Notes under the pieces: model-generated
What the model saw: only the letters and a program-made list of their open reading frames with translations
What the model was told of the DNA's origin: nothing
Databases searched by the model: none
Made by a program: the position numbers and the translations under genes
Shown: positions 33,399 to 42,026 of the stretch, in pieces
Layout of the letters: each line of letters opens with the position of its first letter
Position numbering within the stretch: position 1 is the stretch's first letter
From: Polaribacter sp. Q13
GTDB taxonomy: Bacteria; Bacteroidota; Bacteroidia; Flavobacteriales; Flavobacteriaceae
DNA length: 64,000 nt
Reading direction: 5' to 3'
NCBI RefSeq assembly: GCF_016858305.2
Contig: NZ_CP074436.1
Coordinates: 2,252,001-2,316,000, forward strand

Positions 33399-34481
33399 TT
33401 ATCCGTTGATAATTTTTTCTTGATGAACGATAGATTCTTGGTGAATTGCTTTAAACATTTTTAAAACAAATTCTTCACTTAAACCTTTACCGCTACCTTC
33501 CATAACCATGTTTCCTAAAATCTCGTTCCAACGACGTGATTGTAAAACAGCAACGTTTTCGTCTTTCTTTAATTGACCAATTTTGTCGGCAACTTGCATT
33601 CTTTTACCTAACAACTCAATTAATTGATCGTCTACAACGTTAATTTGAGCTCTTAAGTTTTCTAAAGGTTCTCTGTAACTAACCGCTGTTTCAGTTTCTT
33701 TCTTCACTTTTAAGTCTTGCATTATTTGCTTTAAAGCATCAGGAGTAACTTGTTGCGCAGCATCAGACCAAGCGTTTTCTGGGTCAAAGTGAGTCTCAAT
33801 CATTAAACCATCGAAGTTTAAATCTAAAGCTGTTTGACAAACATCAAAAATCATGTCTCTCTTACCAGTAATATGAGATGGATCGTTGATTAATGGTAAA
33901 TCTGGAAATTTATTTTGAAACTCAATCGCTAATTGCCATTCTGGAGTATTTCTGTATTTAGATTTTTCATATGTAGAAAATCCTCTATGAATTGCTCCTA
34001 AGTTTTTAATTCCTGCAGTATATAATCTTTCAATACCACCTAACCATAAAGCTAAATCTGGATTTACTGGGTTTTTAACCAATACAATTTTGTCTGTTCC
34101 TGCCAAAGCATCTGCAATTTCTTGCATGATAAAAGGTGATACTGTAGAACGTGCACCAATCCATAATAAATCTACGTCATGCTCTAAAGCTAACTTTACG
34201 TGGGCTGCATTTGCAACTTCTGTACAGGTTTTCATACCTGTTTCTTCTTTTACTTTCTTTAACCAGTGTAAACCAATTTCACCAACACCTTCAAACATTC
34301 CTGGTCTTGTTCTTGGTTTCCATATTCCTGCTCTAAAATAGCTTACATCAGAATCTTTTAGTTCGTGTGCAATCTTTAAAACCTGTTCTTCGGTTTCTGC
34401 ACTACAAGGCCCTGCTATTACTAGTGGATGATTTAATTTCATATCGTCCAACCATGTTCTCAATTCTTTAGTATTCTCCAT
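33399..34481 (-). CDS. Bifunctional DAHP synthase / chorismate mutase
   Basis: 360 residues. Residues about 1-260 are a type I-beta (KDO8P-synthase-like) DAHP synthase: VIAGPCSAET, SYFRAGIWKPRTRPG, LWIGARSTVSPF, NPVNPDLALWLGG, LINDPSHITGKRD and METHFDP-like MIETHFDPENAWSDA. Residues about 272-355 are an AroQ chorismate mutase (LENLRAQINVVDDQLIELLGKRMQVADKIGQLKK). It makes 3-deoxy-arabino-heptulosonate 7-phosphate at the start of the shikimate route and prephenate from chorismate. The fused mutase domain often gives feedback control by prephenate. It is the last gene of the attenuated pheA operon, so the entry step and the Phe/Tyr branch are co-regulated. Confidence 0.95.
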   Translation of the reverse strand: MENTKELRTWLDDMKLNHPLVIAGPCSAETEEQVLKIAHELKDSDVSYFRAGIWKPRTRPGMFEGVGEIGLHWLKKVKEETGMKTCTEVANAAHVKLALEHDVDLLWIGARSTVSPFIMQEIADALAGTDKIVLVKNPVNPDLALWLGGIERLYTAGIKNLGAIHRGFSTYEKSKYRNTPEWQLAIEFQNKFPDLPLINDPSHITGKRDMIFDVCQTALDLNFDGLMIETHFDPENAWSDAAQQVTPDALKQIMQDLKVKKETETAVSYREPLENLRAQINVVDDQLIELLGKRMQVADKIGQLKKDENVAVLQSRRWNEILGNMVMEGSGKGLSEEFVLKMFKAIHQESIVHQEKIING

Positions 34482-34502
34482 TTTTCTACTTGTTTTGGCT
34501 TA

Positions 34503-35354
34503 TTATTTTATGCCGTTTAAAATTTGTTTTATGTGATTTGTGCTCTCCATTTCGTTAAAAATTTCAGAGAAATCATCTTTTTGCATCAACTCTTTAAACT
34601 GTTGTAAATTATTGATGTATTCTTCTAATGTTTCTATTACGTTTTCTTTATTCTGTTTAAATATTGGTGTCCACATTGCTGGACTACTTTTTGCCAAACG
34701 AACTGTGGATGCAAATCCAGAACCCGCCATATCAAAAATATCGCGTTCATTTTTTGCTTTATCTATAACCGTTTTTCCTAACATAAATGAACTTATGTGA
34801 GACAAGTGCGAAACATACGCAATATGCTTGTCATGAGAAACCGGGTCCATGTAACGAATACGCATTCCAATATCCATAAAAAGCTTTAATGCTTTTTCTT
34901 GAAGCTTAAAAGTTGTCTTTTCTACTTCGCAAATAATATTGGTTTTTCCAACGTATAAGCCGGATATAGCTGCTGTTGGTCCAGAATTTTCTGTTCCGGC
35001 AATTGGATGACATGCTAAAAAATTTCTTCTTTTGGGATGATGTTCAACCACTTTACAAATTGCTTCTTTTGTGGATCCAGCGTCAAACACTAAACCGTCA
35101 TCAGATATTTTATCTAAAATTGTTGGTAATAATTTTACCGTTGCATCTACCGGAATTGATATAATTACCAAGTCTGCATTTTCAATATCGTCTAAAGTTG
35201 CTTTCTTGTCAATTAGGTTCAATTCTAAAGCCTTGTTTAAGGTTTCATCTTTTCTACTAATTCCATGAATTACGGCGTCTGGATGGTTCTTTTTAATGTC
35301 GATAGCAAAACTACCGCCAATTAAACCAATACCAATCATGTATATATTCTTCAT
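34503..35354 (-). CDS. tyrA: Prephenate dehydrogenase
   Basis: 283 residues. NAD(P)-binding GIGLIGGS (8-15), then LVIISIPVDATVKLLP, DAGSTKEAI, FLACHPIAGTENSGP with the catalytic His, and SHDKHIAYVSHLSHISS. It converts prephenate to 4-hydroxyphenylpyruvate. No C-terminal ACT domain is present, so feedback by tyrosine is not evident. It sits third in the operon, 51 bp after the aminotransferase gene and 21 bp before DAHPS/CM. Confidence 0.95.
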   Translation of the reverse strand: MKNIYMIGIGLIGGSFAIDIKKNHPDAVIHGISRKDETLNKALELNLIDKKATLDDIENADLVIISIPVDATVKLLPTILDKISDDGLVFDAGSTKEAICKVVEHHPKRRNFLACHPIAGTENSGPTAAISGLYVGKTNIICEVEKTTFKLQEKALKLFMDIGMRIRYMDPVSHDKHIAYVSHLSHISSFMLGKTVIDKAKNERDIFDMAGSGFASTVRLAKSSPAMWTPIFKQNKENVIETLEEYINNLQQFKELMQKDDFSEIFNEMESTNHIKQILNGIK

Positions 35355-35405
35355 TTTGTTTCTTTTTTGCTTTTAGCTGTTTGCGCAAAGCTAGAGGCCA
35401 ATAGC

Positions 35406-36548
35406 TTATAGCCTTGAAATTGCTTCTTTTATAATATCTGTTGTTACACATAATGAAAAACGGATATATCCTTCTCCTTGAGAGCCAAAAATGGTTCCTG
35501 GAGTAATAAAAATATCGTTATCATACAAAACAGCATCTGTTACTTCTTCAGACTTTTTTCCTTCGGGTATTTTTGCCCAAACAAACAATCCTGTAGAGTT
35601 TTTATCATAAACTGCATCCAATTTATCTGCCAATTGCCAAATTAAACTTCTACGTTCTTCGTAAATTTTATTTTGAGCTAAAAACCAGTCATCAGACAAT
35701 TGTAAAGCTTCTATAGCTCCTTTTTGAATTCCGTAGAACATACCAGAATCCATATTAGATTTTACTTTTAAAACTTCGTTAATGTACGTTGCTTTTCCTA
35801 ACAACATACCAACGCGCCAACCGGCCATATTAAAAGTCTTACTTAAAGAATTTAATTCTAAAGCAATGTCTTTTGCGCCTTCTACTTGTAAAATACTGAT
35901 AGGTTTATCATTTAAAATAAAACTATACGGATTGTCATTTATAATTAAAATATGGTGTTTTTTACCAAAAGCAACTAATTTTTCAAATGTTTTTAAAGTT
36001 GCATTTGTACCTGTTGGCATGTGCGGATAATTGACCCACATAATTTTTACATCACTTAAATCTTGCGCTTCTAAAGCTTCAAAATCTGGTTGCCAATCTG
36101 TAGCATCACTTAAATTATAAAATAATGGTTCTGCACCTACTAACTTCGTTACTGATGTATAGGTTGGATACCCAGGATTCGGAATTAATACTTTATCGCC
36201 TTCGTTTAAAAAAGCCATAGAAATATGCATAATTCCTTCTTTACTTCCCATTAAAGGTAAAATCTCATTTTCTGGATTTGCATCTACAGAAAACTTGTTT
36301 TTATAGAATTTAGAAATGGCAGTTCTTAGTTCTGGTAAGCCCTGATACGATTGATATTTATGCGCACTAGCATCTCCCAAACTATTAGAAATTGCTTCTA
36401 AAACTTCTATTGGTGGTTGCAAATCTGGAGACCCAATTCCCATATTGATAATTGGTTTTCCTGCCGCTGCTAATCCTCTAACTTCTCTTAATTTTTTAGA
36501 GAAATAGTATTCTTGCACTGTGTCTAATCTTTTAGCTGGTTGTATCAT
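35406..36548 (-). CDS. Class I/II PLP-dependent aminotransferase (aromatic pathway)
   Basis: 380 residues. Motifs: NMGIGSPDLQPP, YQSYQGLPELR, PNPGYPTYTS, VNYPHMPTG, INDNPYSFI, NSLSKTFNMAGWRVG with the PLP lysine in SKTF, and RFSLCV. The operon position between pheA and tyrA makes transamination of phenylpyruvate and 4-hydroxyphenylpyruvate the likely job. The family also includes aspartate and LL-diaminopimelate aminotransferases, so specificity is contextual. Confidence 0.93.
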   Translation of the reverse strand: MIQPAKRLDTVQEYYFSKKLREVRGLAAAGKPIINMGIGSPDLQPPIEVLEAISNSLGDASAHKYQSYQGLPELRTAISKFYKNKFSVDANPENEILPLMGSKEGIMHISMAFLNEGDKVLIPNPGYPTYTSVTKLVGAEPLFYNLSDATDWQPDFEALEAQDLSDVKIMWVNYPHMPTGTNATLKTFEKLVAFGKKHHILIINDNPYSFILNDKPISILQVEGAKDIALELNSLSKTFNMAGWRVGMLLGKATYINEVLKVKSNMDSGMFYGIQKGAIEALQLSDDWFLAQNKIYEERRSLIWQLADKLDAVYDKNSTGLFVWAKIPEGKKSEEVTDAVLYDNDIFITPGTIFGSQGEGYIRFSLCVTTDIIKEAISRL

Positions 36549-36589
36549 CTCTTTTTATAATAAAGATCCTGAAATAAATTCAGGAAAGG

Positions 36590-37414
36590 CTATAGCCTTC
36601 CGTTTTTATAAGTTCCTAAAATCTTGAATTCTTCTGCCATTATTTCTAAAATCGCTTTCGCTTTTTCGTACTCTTTATATTCTTCAAAAGTTACATCCAC
36701 AAAAAAAGAATATTTCCAAGGAGTTTCTATCACTGGTAAAGACTGTATTTTGGTTAAGTTCATTTTACAATCACTCAACACATTTAAAATTGCTGCCAGA
36801 CTACCTCTTTTATGATTCAATTGAAATTTTAAAGAAGCTTTATTTACCTCTACATCAACTTCTGGCTCATCAGTTTGTACAATTACAAAACGTGTAGCGT
36901 TTTCTTTTATGGTTTGAAGTTTATCTTCAATTACTTCTAAATTAAATATTTCAGCTGCAATTTTTGGTGCAATGGCTGCAATACCTACTAAATTTTCTTT
37001 CGAAATTCTTTTGGCAACTTCTGCTGTATCTACATCTTCTACCAATTTTATATGCGGATGTTTTTTAAAAAACTCCTTGCATTGTAACAATGCCATTGGG
37101 TGCGACCAAACTTCTTTAATATCTTCTATTTTCTGACCTTTTAATGCCATTAAATGATGATGAATATTTAAATACTCTTCATCCGTTATGTGTAAATTAT
37201 ATTTATCAATTAAGGCGTAATTAGGAATTATAGAACCCGCAATAGTATTCTCTAAAGCCATAACACCCAAATCTGCGGTATGATCTAACAAACTGTCTAC
37301 CAACTCATCAAAAGACATACATTCTTTTAATTGTATAGTGGTTCCATAAAAATTGCGTGCAACTTTATGGTGGTTTGAGCCTTCAGCTCCCTGTATAGCA
37401 ATAATCTTATTCAT
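36590..37414 (-). CDS. pheA: Prephenate dehydratase with ACT domain
   Basis: 274 residues. The catalytic region (1-185) ends in NATRFVIV with the Thr-Arg-Phe active-site motif. A C-terminal ACT domain (about 200-270) follows. It makes phenylpyruvate. The ACT motifs that bind phenylalanine in many enzymes are changed: ESRP reads QSLP (in NLTKIQSLPVIETPW) and GAL(V) reads GSLA, so allosteric inhibition by Phe may be weak or different. I recall the same form in other Bacteroidota. It is the first gene of the operon pheA-aminotransferase-tyrA-DAHPS/CM, behind an attenuator whose leader peptide is rich in Phe and Tyr. Confidence 0.96.
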   Translation of the reverse strand: MNKIIAIQGAEGSNHHKVARNFYGTTIQLKECMSFDELVDSLLDHTADLGVMALENTIAGSIIPNYALIDKYNLHITDEEYLNIHHHLMALKGQKIEDIKEVWSHPMALLQCKEFFKKHPHIKLVEDVDTAEVAKRISKENLVGIAAIAPKIAAEIFNLEVIEDKLQTIKENATRFVIVQTDEPEVDVEVNKASLKFQLNHKRGSLAAILNVLSDCKMNLTKIQSLPVIETPWKYSFFVDVTFEEYKEYEKAKAILEIMAEEFKILGTYKNGRL

Positions 37415-37429
37415 TAATTAAAAATAATG

Positions 37430-37464
37430 TCAAAAAAAAAGCCTCGAAATAATTTCGAGACTTT
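37430..37464 (-). terminator. Attenuator terminator of the Phe/Tyr operon
   Basis: In the minus-strand RNA, GUCUCGAAAU pairs with AUUUCGAGGC (10 bp, one G-U) around a one-base loop, directly followed by nine U. It ends 16 bp before the pheA ATG, so transcription stopping here would exclude the whole operon. The 5' arm AAAGUCUC (37464-37457) is also complementary to GAGACUUU (37505-37498) inside the leader ORF, which gives the alternative antiterminator. Confidence 0.9.
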
Positions 37465-37482
37465 ATATGATATGAATGTTAC

Positions 37483-37563
37483 TTAACAACATGTTACAAA
37501 GTCTCCTCTCTTACTAAAAAAGTAAAAGTAAAAATAGAAACGAGTAAAAGTGTTGTTTAACAT
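37483..37563 (-). CDS. Phe/Tyr attenuation leader peptide (26 residues)
   Basis: ATG at 37563, TAA at 37485-37483. The peptide begins MLNNTFTR, continues FYFYFYFF (residues 9-16, eight aromatic codons in a row), and ends SKRGDFVTCC. Ten of 26 residues are Phe or Tyr. Codons 20-22 (GGA GAC TTT) contain the segment that can pair with the 5' arm of the terminator. A ribosome stalled on the aromatic run for lack of charged tRNA-Phe or tRNA-Tyr leaves that segment free and lets transcription continue. A ribosome reaching the stop covers it, so the terminator forms. It lies between a consensus promoter and pheA. Confidence 0.9.
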   Translation of the reverse strand: MLNNTFTRFYFYFYFFSKRGDFVTCC

Positions 37564-37587
37564 TTGTATTCTCTTTGTTTGAAGGAA

Positions 37588-37618
37588 CAAATCTAAAGAT
37601 TAAATTGAAACAAACAAA
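37588..37618 (-). promoter_or_regulatory. Consensus promoter of the Phe/Tyr operon
   Basis: On the minus strand TTTG (37618-37615), 19 bases, TAGATTTG (37595-37588): both Bacteroidota elements are perfect. Transcription would start around 37580, about 20 bases before the leader ATG. Confidence 0.8.
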
Positions 37619-37725
37619 CTAAATAGCATTTTTTATAAAAAAATTGATAAATTATTAAAAACTACATAAATAAAATGGCTGCCATTATGAATTTCTTCAA
37701 CTAAAAAGGAATTCGGAACAGTATT

Positions 37726-39201
37726 CTAAATTTTAAACCATGCTGTTACTAATTCTTTTTCTATTGGCGCTACTGTTTTATGGCTATAATCATTTTTAAT
37801 TGCCTCATAAATATAGTCTTTAGACCACTCTTTAATGTTTTCTGCAAGTTCTTTTAAAGAGTTACAGATAAAATCTAGTTCTTCGGCTGTAATTGTTGGA
37901 TGCACAGACAAACGCACCCAACCTGGTTTTTGGATATTACAGCCATGTAAAATTTCTTCCTTAATTCTATCGGAAGTTGCGTGGTCTACATTTAATAAAA
38001 AATGCCCATACGTTCCTGCGCAAGAACATCCTCCTCTGGTTTGTATTCCAAATCTATCATTCAATAATTTTACAACAAGGTTAAAATGATATTTTTCAAA
38101 ATAGAAGGAAAAGATGCTTAATCGTTCTTTTTGGTTTGGTGCTAAAATTTTTACTTCTGGTAAACTTTCTAACGTTTTAAATACAACTTTATTAATTTCT
38201 TCTTCTCTTTTTTTGATGTTTGCAACACCCATTTTTTCTTTTAACTGAATAGAAAGTGCTATTCTAATCGTTTGTAAAAAACCTGGAGTACCACCATCTT
38301 CTCTTGTTTCTACATCATTAAAATAATCATGTTGTCCCCAAGGATTTGTATAACTAACAGTACCACCTCCTGGATTATCTGGAATGGTGTTTTTATATAG
38401 TTTTTTATTAAAAATTAAGACTCCAGAAGTTCCCGGACCTCCTAAAAATTTGTGCGGAGAAAAGAAAATGGCATCTAAATACTCTTCTTCATTTTCTGGA
38501 TGCATATTTATATCAACATAAGGCGCACAACAGGCAAAATCAACAAAACACAAGCCGTTATAACTATGAATTAATTTTGCAACTTCATGATATGGAGTTT
38601 CTATACCTGTTACATTAGAGCATGATGTTATAGAAACAATTTTTATTTTTCTATGTTGATGTTTTAAAATACATTTTTCAAACTCTTCTATACACAACAA
38701 TCCTTCCTTATTACACGGCACAACCTCAACATCTGCAATCGTTTCTAACCAAGATGTTTGGTTAGAGTGATGCTCCATGTGGCTAACAAAAACAATGGGT
38801 TTTAAATCTTGCGGAATGGTTGTGTAATTCTTTAAGTTTTCAGATACTTTTAAACCTAAAATACGTTGAAATTTATTGACAGCACCTGTCATTCCGGTAC
38901 CTGTAGTAATTAAAACATCATGATCGGTTGCATTTACATGATGTTTAATAATGTTTCTAGCTTCATGATACGCCAATGTCATTGCCGCACCAGAAGTAGA
39001 GGTTTCTGTATGGGTATTTGCTACAAAAGGTCCAAATTGATGTAATATTTTATCTTCAATTGGTGCATATAATCTTCCACTTGCGGTCCAATCCGTATAA
39101 ATTAATTTCTGTTCTCCATAAGGAGATAAAAAGGTCTGATTGATACCTACAATATTTTCTCTAAATGGATAAAAATAATGTTCTAAATCTGACTTTTCCA
39201 T
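37726..39201 (-). CDS. Class V aminotransferase-fold PLP enzyme (cysteine desulfurase-like)
   Basis: 491 residues, about 80 longer than typical SufS/IscS proteins. N-terminal YTDWTASGRLYAPIED, HTETSTSGAAMT, SHMEHHSNQTSW, VDFACCAPYVDINMHPEN, PLP lysine in FFSPHKFLGGPGTSG, and a cysteine-rich loop QTRGGCSCAGTYGH where the SufS active-site Cys would lie. The C-terminus adds about 40 residues (IKEWSKDYIYEA...VTAWFKI). It may release sulfur from cysteine or a related amino acid; no partner scaffold genes are adjacent, so the physiological reaction is uncertain. Confidence 0.85.
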   Translation of the reverse strand: MEKSDLEHYFYPFRENIVGINQTFLSPYGEQKLIYTDWTASGRLYAPIEDKILHQFGPFVANTHTETSTSGAAMTLAYHEARNIIKHHVNATDHDVLITTGTGMTGAVNKFQRILGLKVSENLKNYTTIPQDLKPIVFVSHMEHHSNQTSWLETIADVEVVPCNKEGLLCIEEFEKCILKHQHRKIKIVSITSCSNVTGIETPYHEVAKLIHSYNGLCFVDFACCAPYVDINMHPENEEEYLDAIFFSPHKFLGGPGTSGVLIFNKKLYKNTIPDNPGGGTVSYTNPWGQHDYFNDVETREDGGTPGFLQTIRIALSIQLKEKMGVANIKKREEEINKVVFKTLESLPEVKILAPNQKERLSIFSFYFEKYHFNLVVKLLNDRFGIQTRGGCSCAGTYGHFLLNVDHATSDRIKEEILHGCNIQKPGWVRLSVHPTITAEELDFICNSLKELAENIKEWSKDYIYEAIKNDYSHKTVAPIEKELVTAWFKI

Positions 39202-39252
39202 ATTTTATTTTGATAAAATTACAACTTACAAGAGTTTCATCCTTATTTTTAA

Positions 39253-41688
39253 TTACTGCTTTTTAAACACTTCTAATCCGCATTCTAAAAACTGTGCATA
39301 CTCGTTTTCATCTGGCGTATACCCAACTGCCTGATTTAATATTTTTGTTCCATCAGCATTTAATAACACATAATAGGGTTGCGAATTAGTTTTAAAAAAC
39401 TGCGTTTGAAAATTCGCCCATTTGTGTCCGTAATTATCTAGTTTTCTAGTTCCTCCATTAATACGATTCACTAAAATTTGTTCTTCTTTTGGCAGTGTTT
39501 TTTTATCATCAACATAAAGAGATATTAAAACATATTCGTTTCTTAAATAATTATCAATCTCTGGATTTGGCCAAACATGTTCTTCCATTTTTCTGCAATT
39601 TACACACGCATAACCAGTAAAATCTAAGATAATTGGTTTGTTAACTTTTTTAGCATACGCAATTCCTGTTTTTAAATCTTTAAAACAATCTAAATTATTA
39701 GGGCATTCATTCGGGTATAAAAAACTATATCCAACGGGTGGCGCTAAACCACTTAATAGCATTAGAGGAGTAAATGTTTTTGTTTCTTTATTCACCATAA
39801 ATCCTGATGCTAAATAAATAACAAAAGCAGTCACTAAAACACCTCCTGCAATTCTAGAAAATGATAATTTTTTAATGGGAGAATCATGCGGAAATTTTAT
39901 TTTCCCCAATAAGTATAAGGCTAAACCTGCAAAAATTATAATCCAAAGTCCTAAGAAAGGTTCTATTTTTAAAATTCCCCAATGGGCTACTAAATCTGCA
40001 TTTGATAAGAATTTAAACGCTAAAGCAAATTCTAAAAACCCTAAGATTACTTTGGTTGTATTTAACCATCCACCAGATTTTGGCAAGGCATTCATCATAT
40101 TCGGAAACATTGCAAACAAAGCAAAAGGTAATCCTAAGGAAACACCAAAACCTGCCATACCCGCAGTTAATTGCCATGCGCCACCATCTCCTGTTAAAGA
40201 GCCTGCTAAAAGCGACCCTAAAATTGGACCGGTACAAGAAAAAGAGACAATTGCTAAAGTTAATGCCATAAAAAAGATACCGATAATACCACCAGAACTT
40301 TCTGCCTCCGTAGTTTTTGATGTCCAACTAGACGGTAATGTTAACTCATAATATCCGAAGAAAGAAAATGCAAAAAACACAAAAACGATAAAGAAGATAC
40401 TATTTAACCAAATGTTGGTAGAAATTTCATTCAAAATATCTGGATTTACAGAATCTAATAAATGAAAAGGAATACTTAAAATAATGTAAACTGCAAAAAT
40501 AAAGAAGCCATATAATAAAGCTTTAGAAACTCCTTCTCCTTTATTTTTACCGTTTTTCTTTGTAAAAAAACTAACCGTTAAAGGAATCATCGGAAAAACA
40601 CAAGGCGTTAGTAAGGCTAATAATCCGCCTAAAAAACCGAGTCCAAAAATACTCCATAAAGACTTTCCTCCTTTTTGTATTTCGTTAGAGTTACTACTTA
40701 CTTCTGTGTCGCATTTTACAGTTGAAAAAGATACATCTTCTGTATTTATACCATACAAAAGGCTATTTGTAACTTTATTATCTACTATAGGCGTATTTAC
40801 AGCATTGGTACTTTCATTTTCACCATTTAAAGAAAAAGTAAAATCCTCATCTATTTGTATGCATGCTTCTTTACAAACCTGACCGGTTAAATTTAAAGCA
40901 ACCGTAGAAACATCTCTATTATTTAATTTTATTCTTTGCTTTAAAGTAGCTTTCTTATCAAAATAAGTTTCTTCTACATTAAAAATTGTACTAAATTTTT
41001 TGATAGTATCACTTTCTACAGCTTTTCCTTTTAATACATAATCATCATTTTTATTTGCTTTGGTAATGATAATCGGCAAGGAACCACCGTCTGCAGAATA
41101 TTGAGAATACACATGCCAATCTTCTTCTATTTCTGCATTTATAACTAAATCATATTCATCTTCAGAAATTTTTTCTACAGATGTTTTCCATTTTATAGGA
41201 TTTAAGAAACTATCTTGAGTATCAAATTTATTATTCGTTTTATTAGGGATTTCAAATATTAAATCTATTTCCGTAGGAGGTAAACATTTAGAATCGTCAC
41301 AAACCATAAATTCTACAACTCCTTTAATAGTATTGATGTCTGAAGTTATTTTTACCTTTTGTTTAAATACAGCACTGTTTTCAAAAAACTTAATTTTCAT
41401 TTCAAAAACAGGATCATCTATTGTATGTCCTTTTTCTTCGGATGTTTTATCTTCTAAAGAAAAATTATTTTGTGAATTATTATAGGTAAATGTTGTGGGT
41501 ATTGGCCCATCTTCTGGCACATTTTGAGAATACAAATGCCATCCTTTTTCTATGGTTGCTGTAGATACTAAAATAAATTCGGTATCAGAAACTTTTTCTA
41601 CAGAGGCAGACCATTTAATAGGATCTTCTATTTGAGAGAACATTCCTAAACTAATTGTTAGGAATAAAAAAATAAATATGTTTTTCAT
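39253..41688 (-). CDS. dsbD: Thiol:disulfide interchange protein DsbD with duplicated N-terminal domain
   Basis: 811 residues. Signal peptide (1-18), then two DsbD-alpha-like domains in tandem (about 20-150 with CDDSKCLPPTEI, and about 165-290 with CKEACIQIDEDF). The membrane domain (about 345-640, eight helices) carries the redox cysteines in TPCVFPMIPLT and SCTGPILGSLLAG. A C-terminal thioredoxin domain (about 665-805) has FTGYACVNCRKME with a CVNC centre near residue 695. It carries electrons from cytoplasmic thioredoxin to periplasmic proteins. The doubled N-terminal domain, each with its own Cys pair, suggests two periplasmic partners or relay steps. Confidence 0.93.
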   Translation of the reverse strand: MKNIFIFLFLTISLGMFSQIEDPIKWSASVEKVSDTEFILVSTATIEKGWHLYSQNVPEDGPIPTTFTYNNSQNNFSLEDKTSEEKGHTIDDPVFEMKIKFFENSAVFKQKVKITSDINTIKGVVEFMVCDDSKCLPPTEIDLIFEIPNKTNNKFDTQDSFLNPIKWKTSVEKISEDEYDLVINAEIEEDWHVYSQYSADGGSLPIIITKANKNDDYVLKGKAVESDTIKKFSTIFNVEETYFDKKATLKQRIKLNNRDVSTVALNLTGQVCKEACIQIDEDFTFSLNGENESTNAVNTPIVDNKVTNSLLYGINTEDVSFSTVKCDTEVSSNSNEIQKGGKSLWSIFGLGFLGGLLALLTPCVFPMIPLTVSFFTKKNGKNKGEGVSKALLYGFFIFAVYIILSIPFHLLDSVNPDILNEISTNIWLNSIFFIVFVFFAFSFFGYYELTLPSSWTSKTTEAESSGGIIGIFFMALTLAIVSFSCTGPILGSLLAGSLTGDGGAWQLTAGMAGFGVSLGLPFALFAMFPNMMNALPKSGGWLNTTKVILGFLEFALAFKFLSNADLVAHWGILKIEPFLGLWIIIFAGLALYLLGKIKFPHDSPIKKLSFSRIAGGVLVTAFVIYLASGFMVNKETKTFTPLMLLSGLAPPVGYSFLYPNECPNNLDCFKDLKTGIAYAKKVNKPIILDFTGYACVNCRKMEEHVWPNPEIDNYLRNEYVLISLYVDDKKTLPKEEQILVNRINGGTRKLDNYGHKWANFQTQFFKTNSQPYYVLLNADGTKILNQAVGYTPDENEYAQFLECGLEVFKKQ

Positions 41689-41915
41689 AAGGTAAAACTA
41701 ATAGCTAAAAGAGTGATTAAATAAGAGATTACCTATTTTAATTTCTTTCAATCATCAAATATAAATAATTCAAGAAGACTACGTTTATTGAAACTTTAAT
41801 TTTAACAAAAGAGTAGCATTTTAAATTAAATAAACGTAATTTTTAGAGGTCTTATAGGATACTGTTGTAAATAAAAAATGACTCACAATTAATAGAAAAA
41901 TAAGTTTGTTATTTT

Positions 41916-41945
41916 TTTGTACAAAACAATTTATTTGTACATTTG
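41916..41945 (+). promoter_or_regulatory. Consensus promoter of the giant T9SS surface protein
   Basis: TTTG (41916-41919), 18 bases, TACATTTG (41938-41945): a full Bacteroidota promoter. The ATG lies 81 bp downstream, leaving a leader of about 75 bases. Nothing else was seen in the 338-bp gap 41689-42026. Confidence 0.75.
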
Positions 41946-42026
41946 CAAAGATTAAGATAGTGATATCTTGATACTCCCTACATTTTATCGACTCCCCCAC
42001 AAAAAACATTTTTTTTAAAAGAAACT

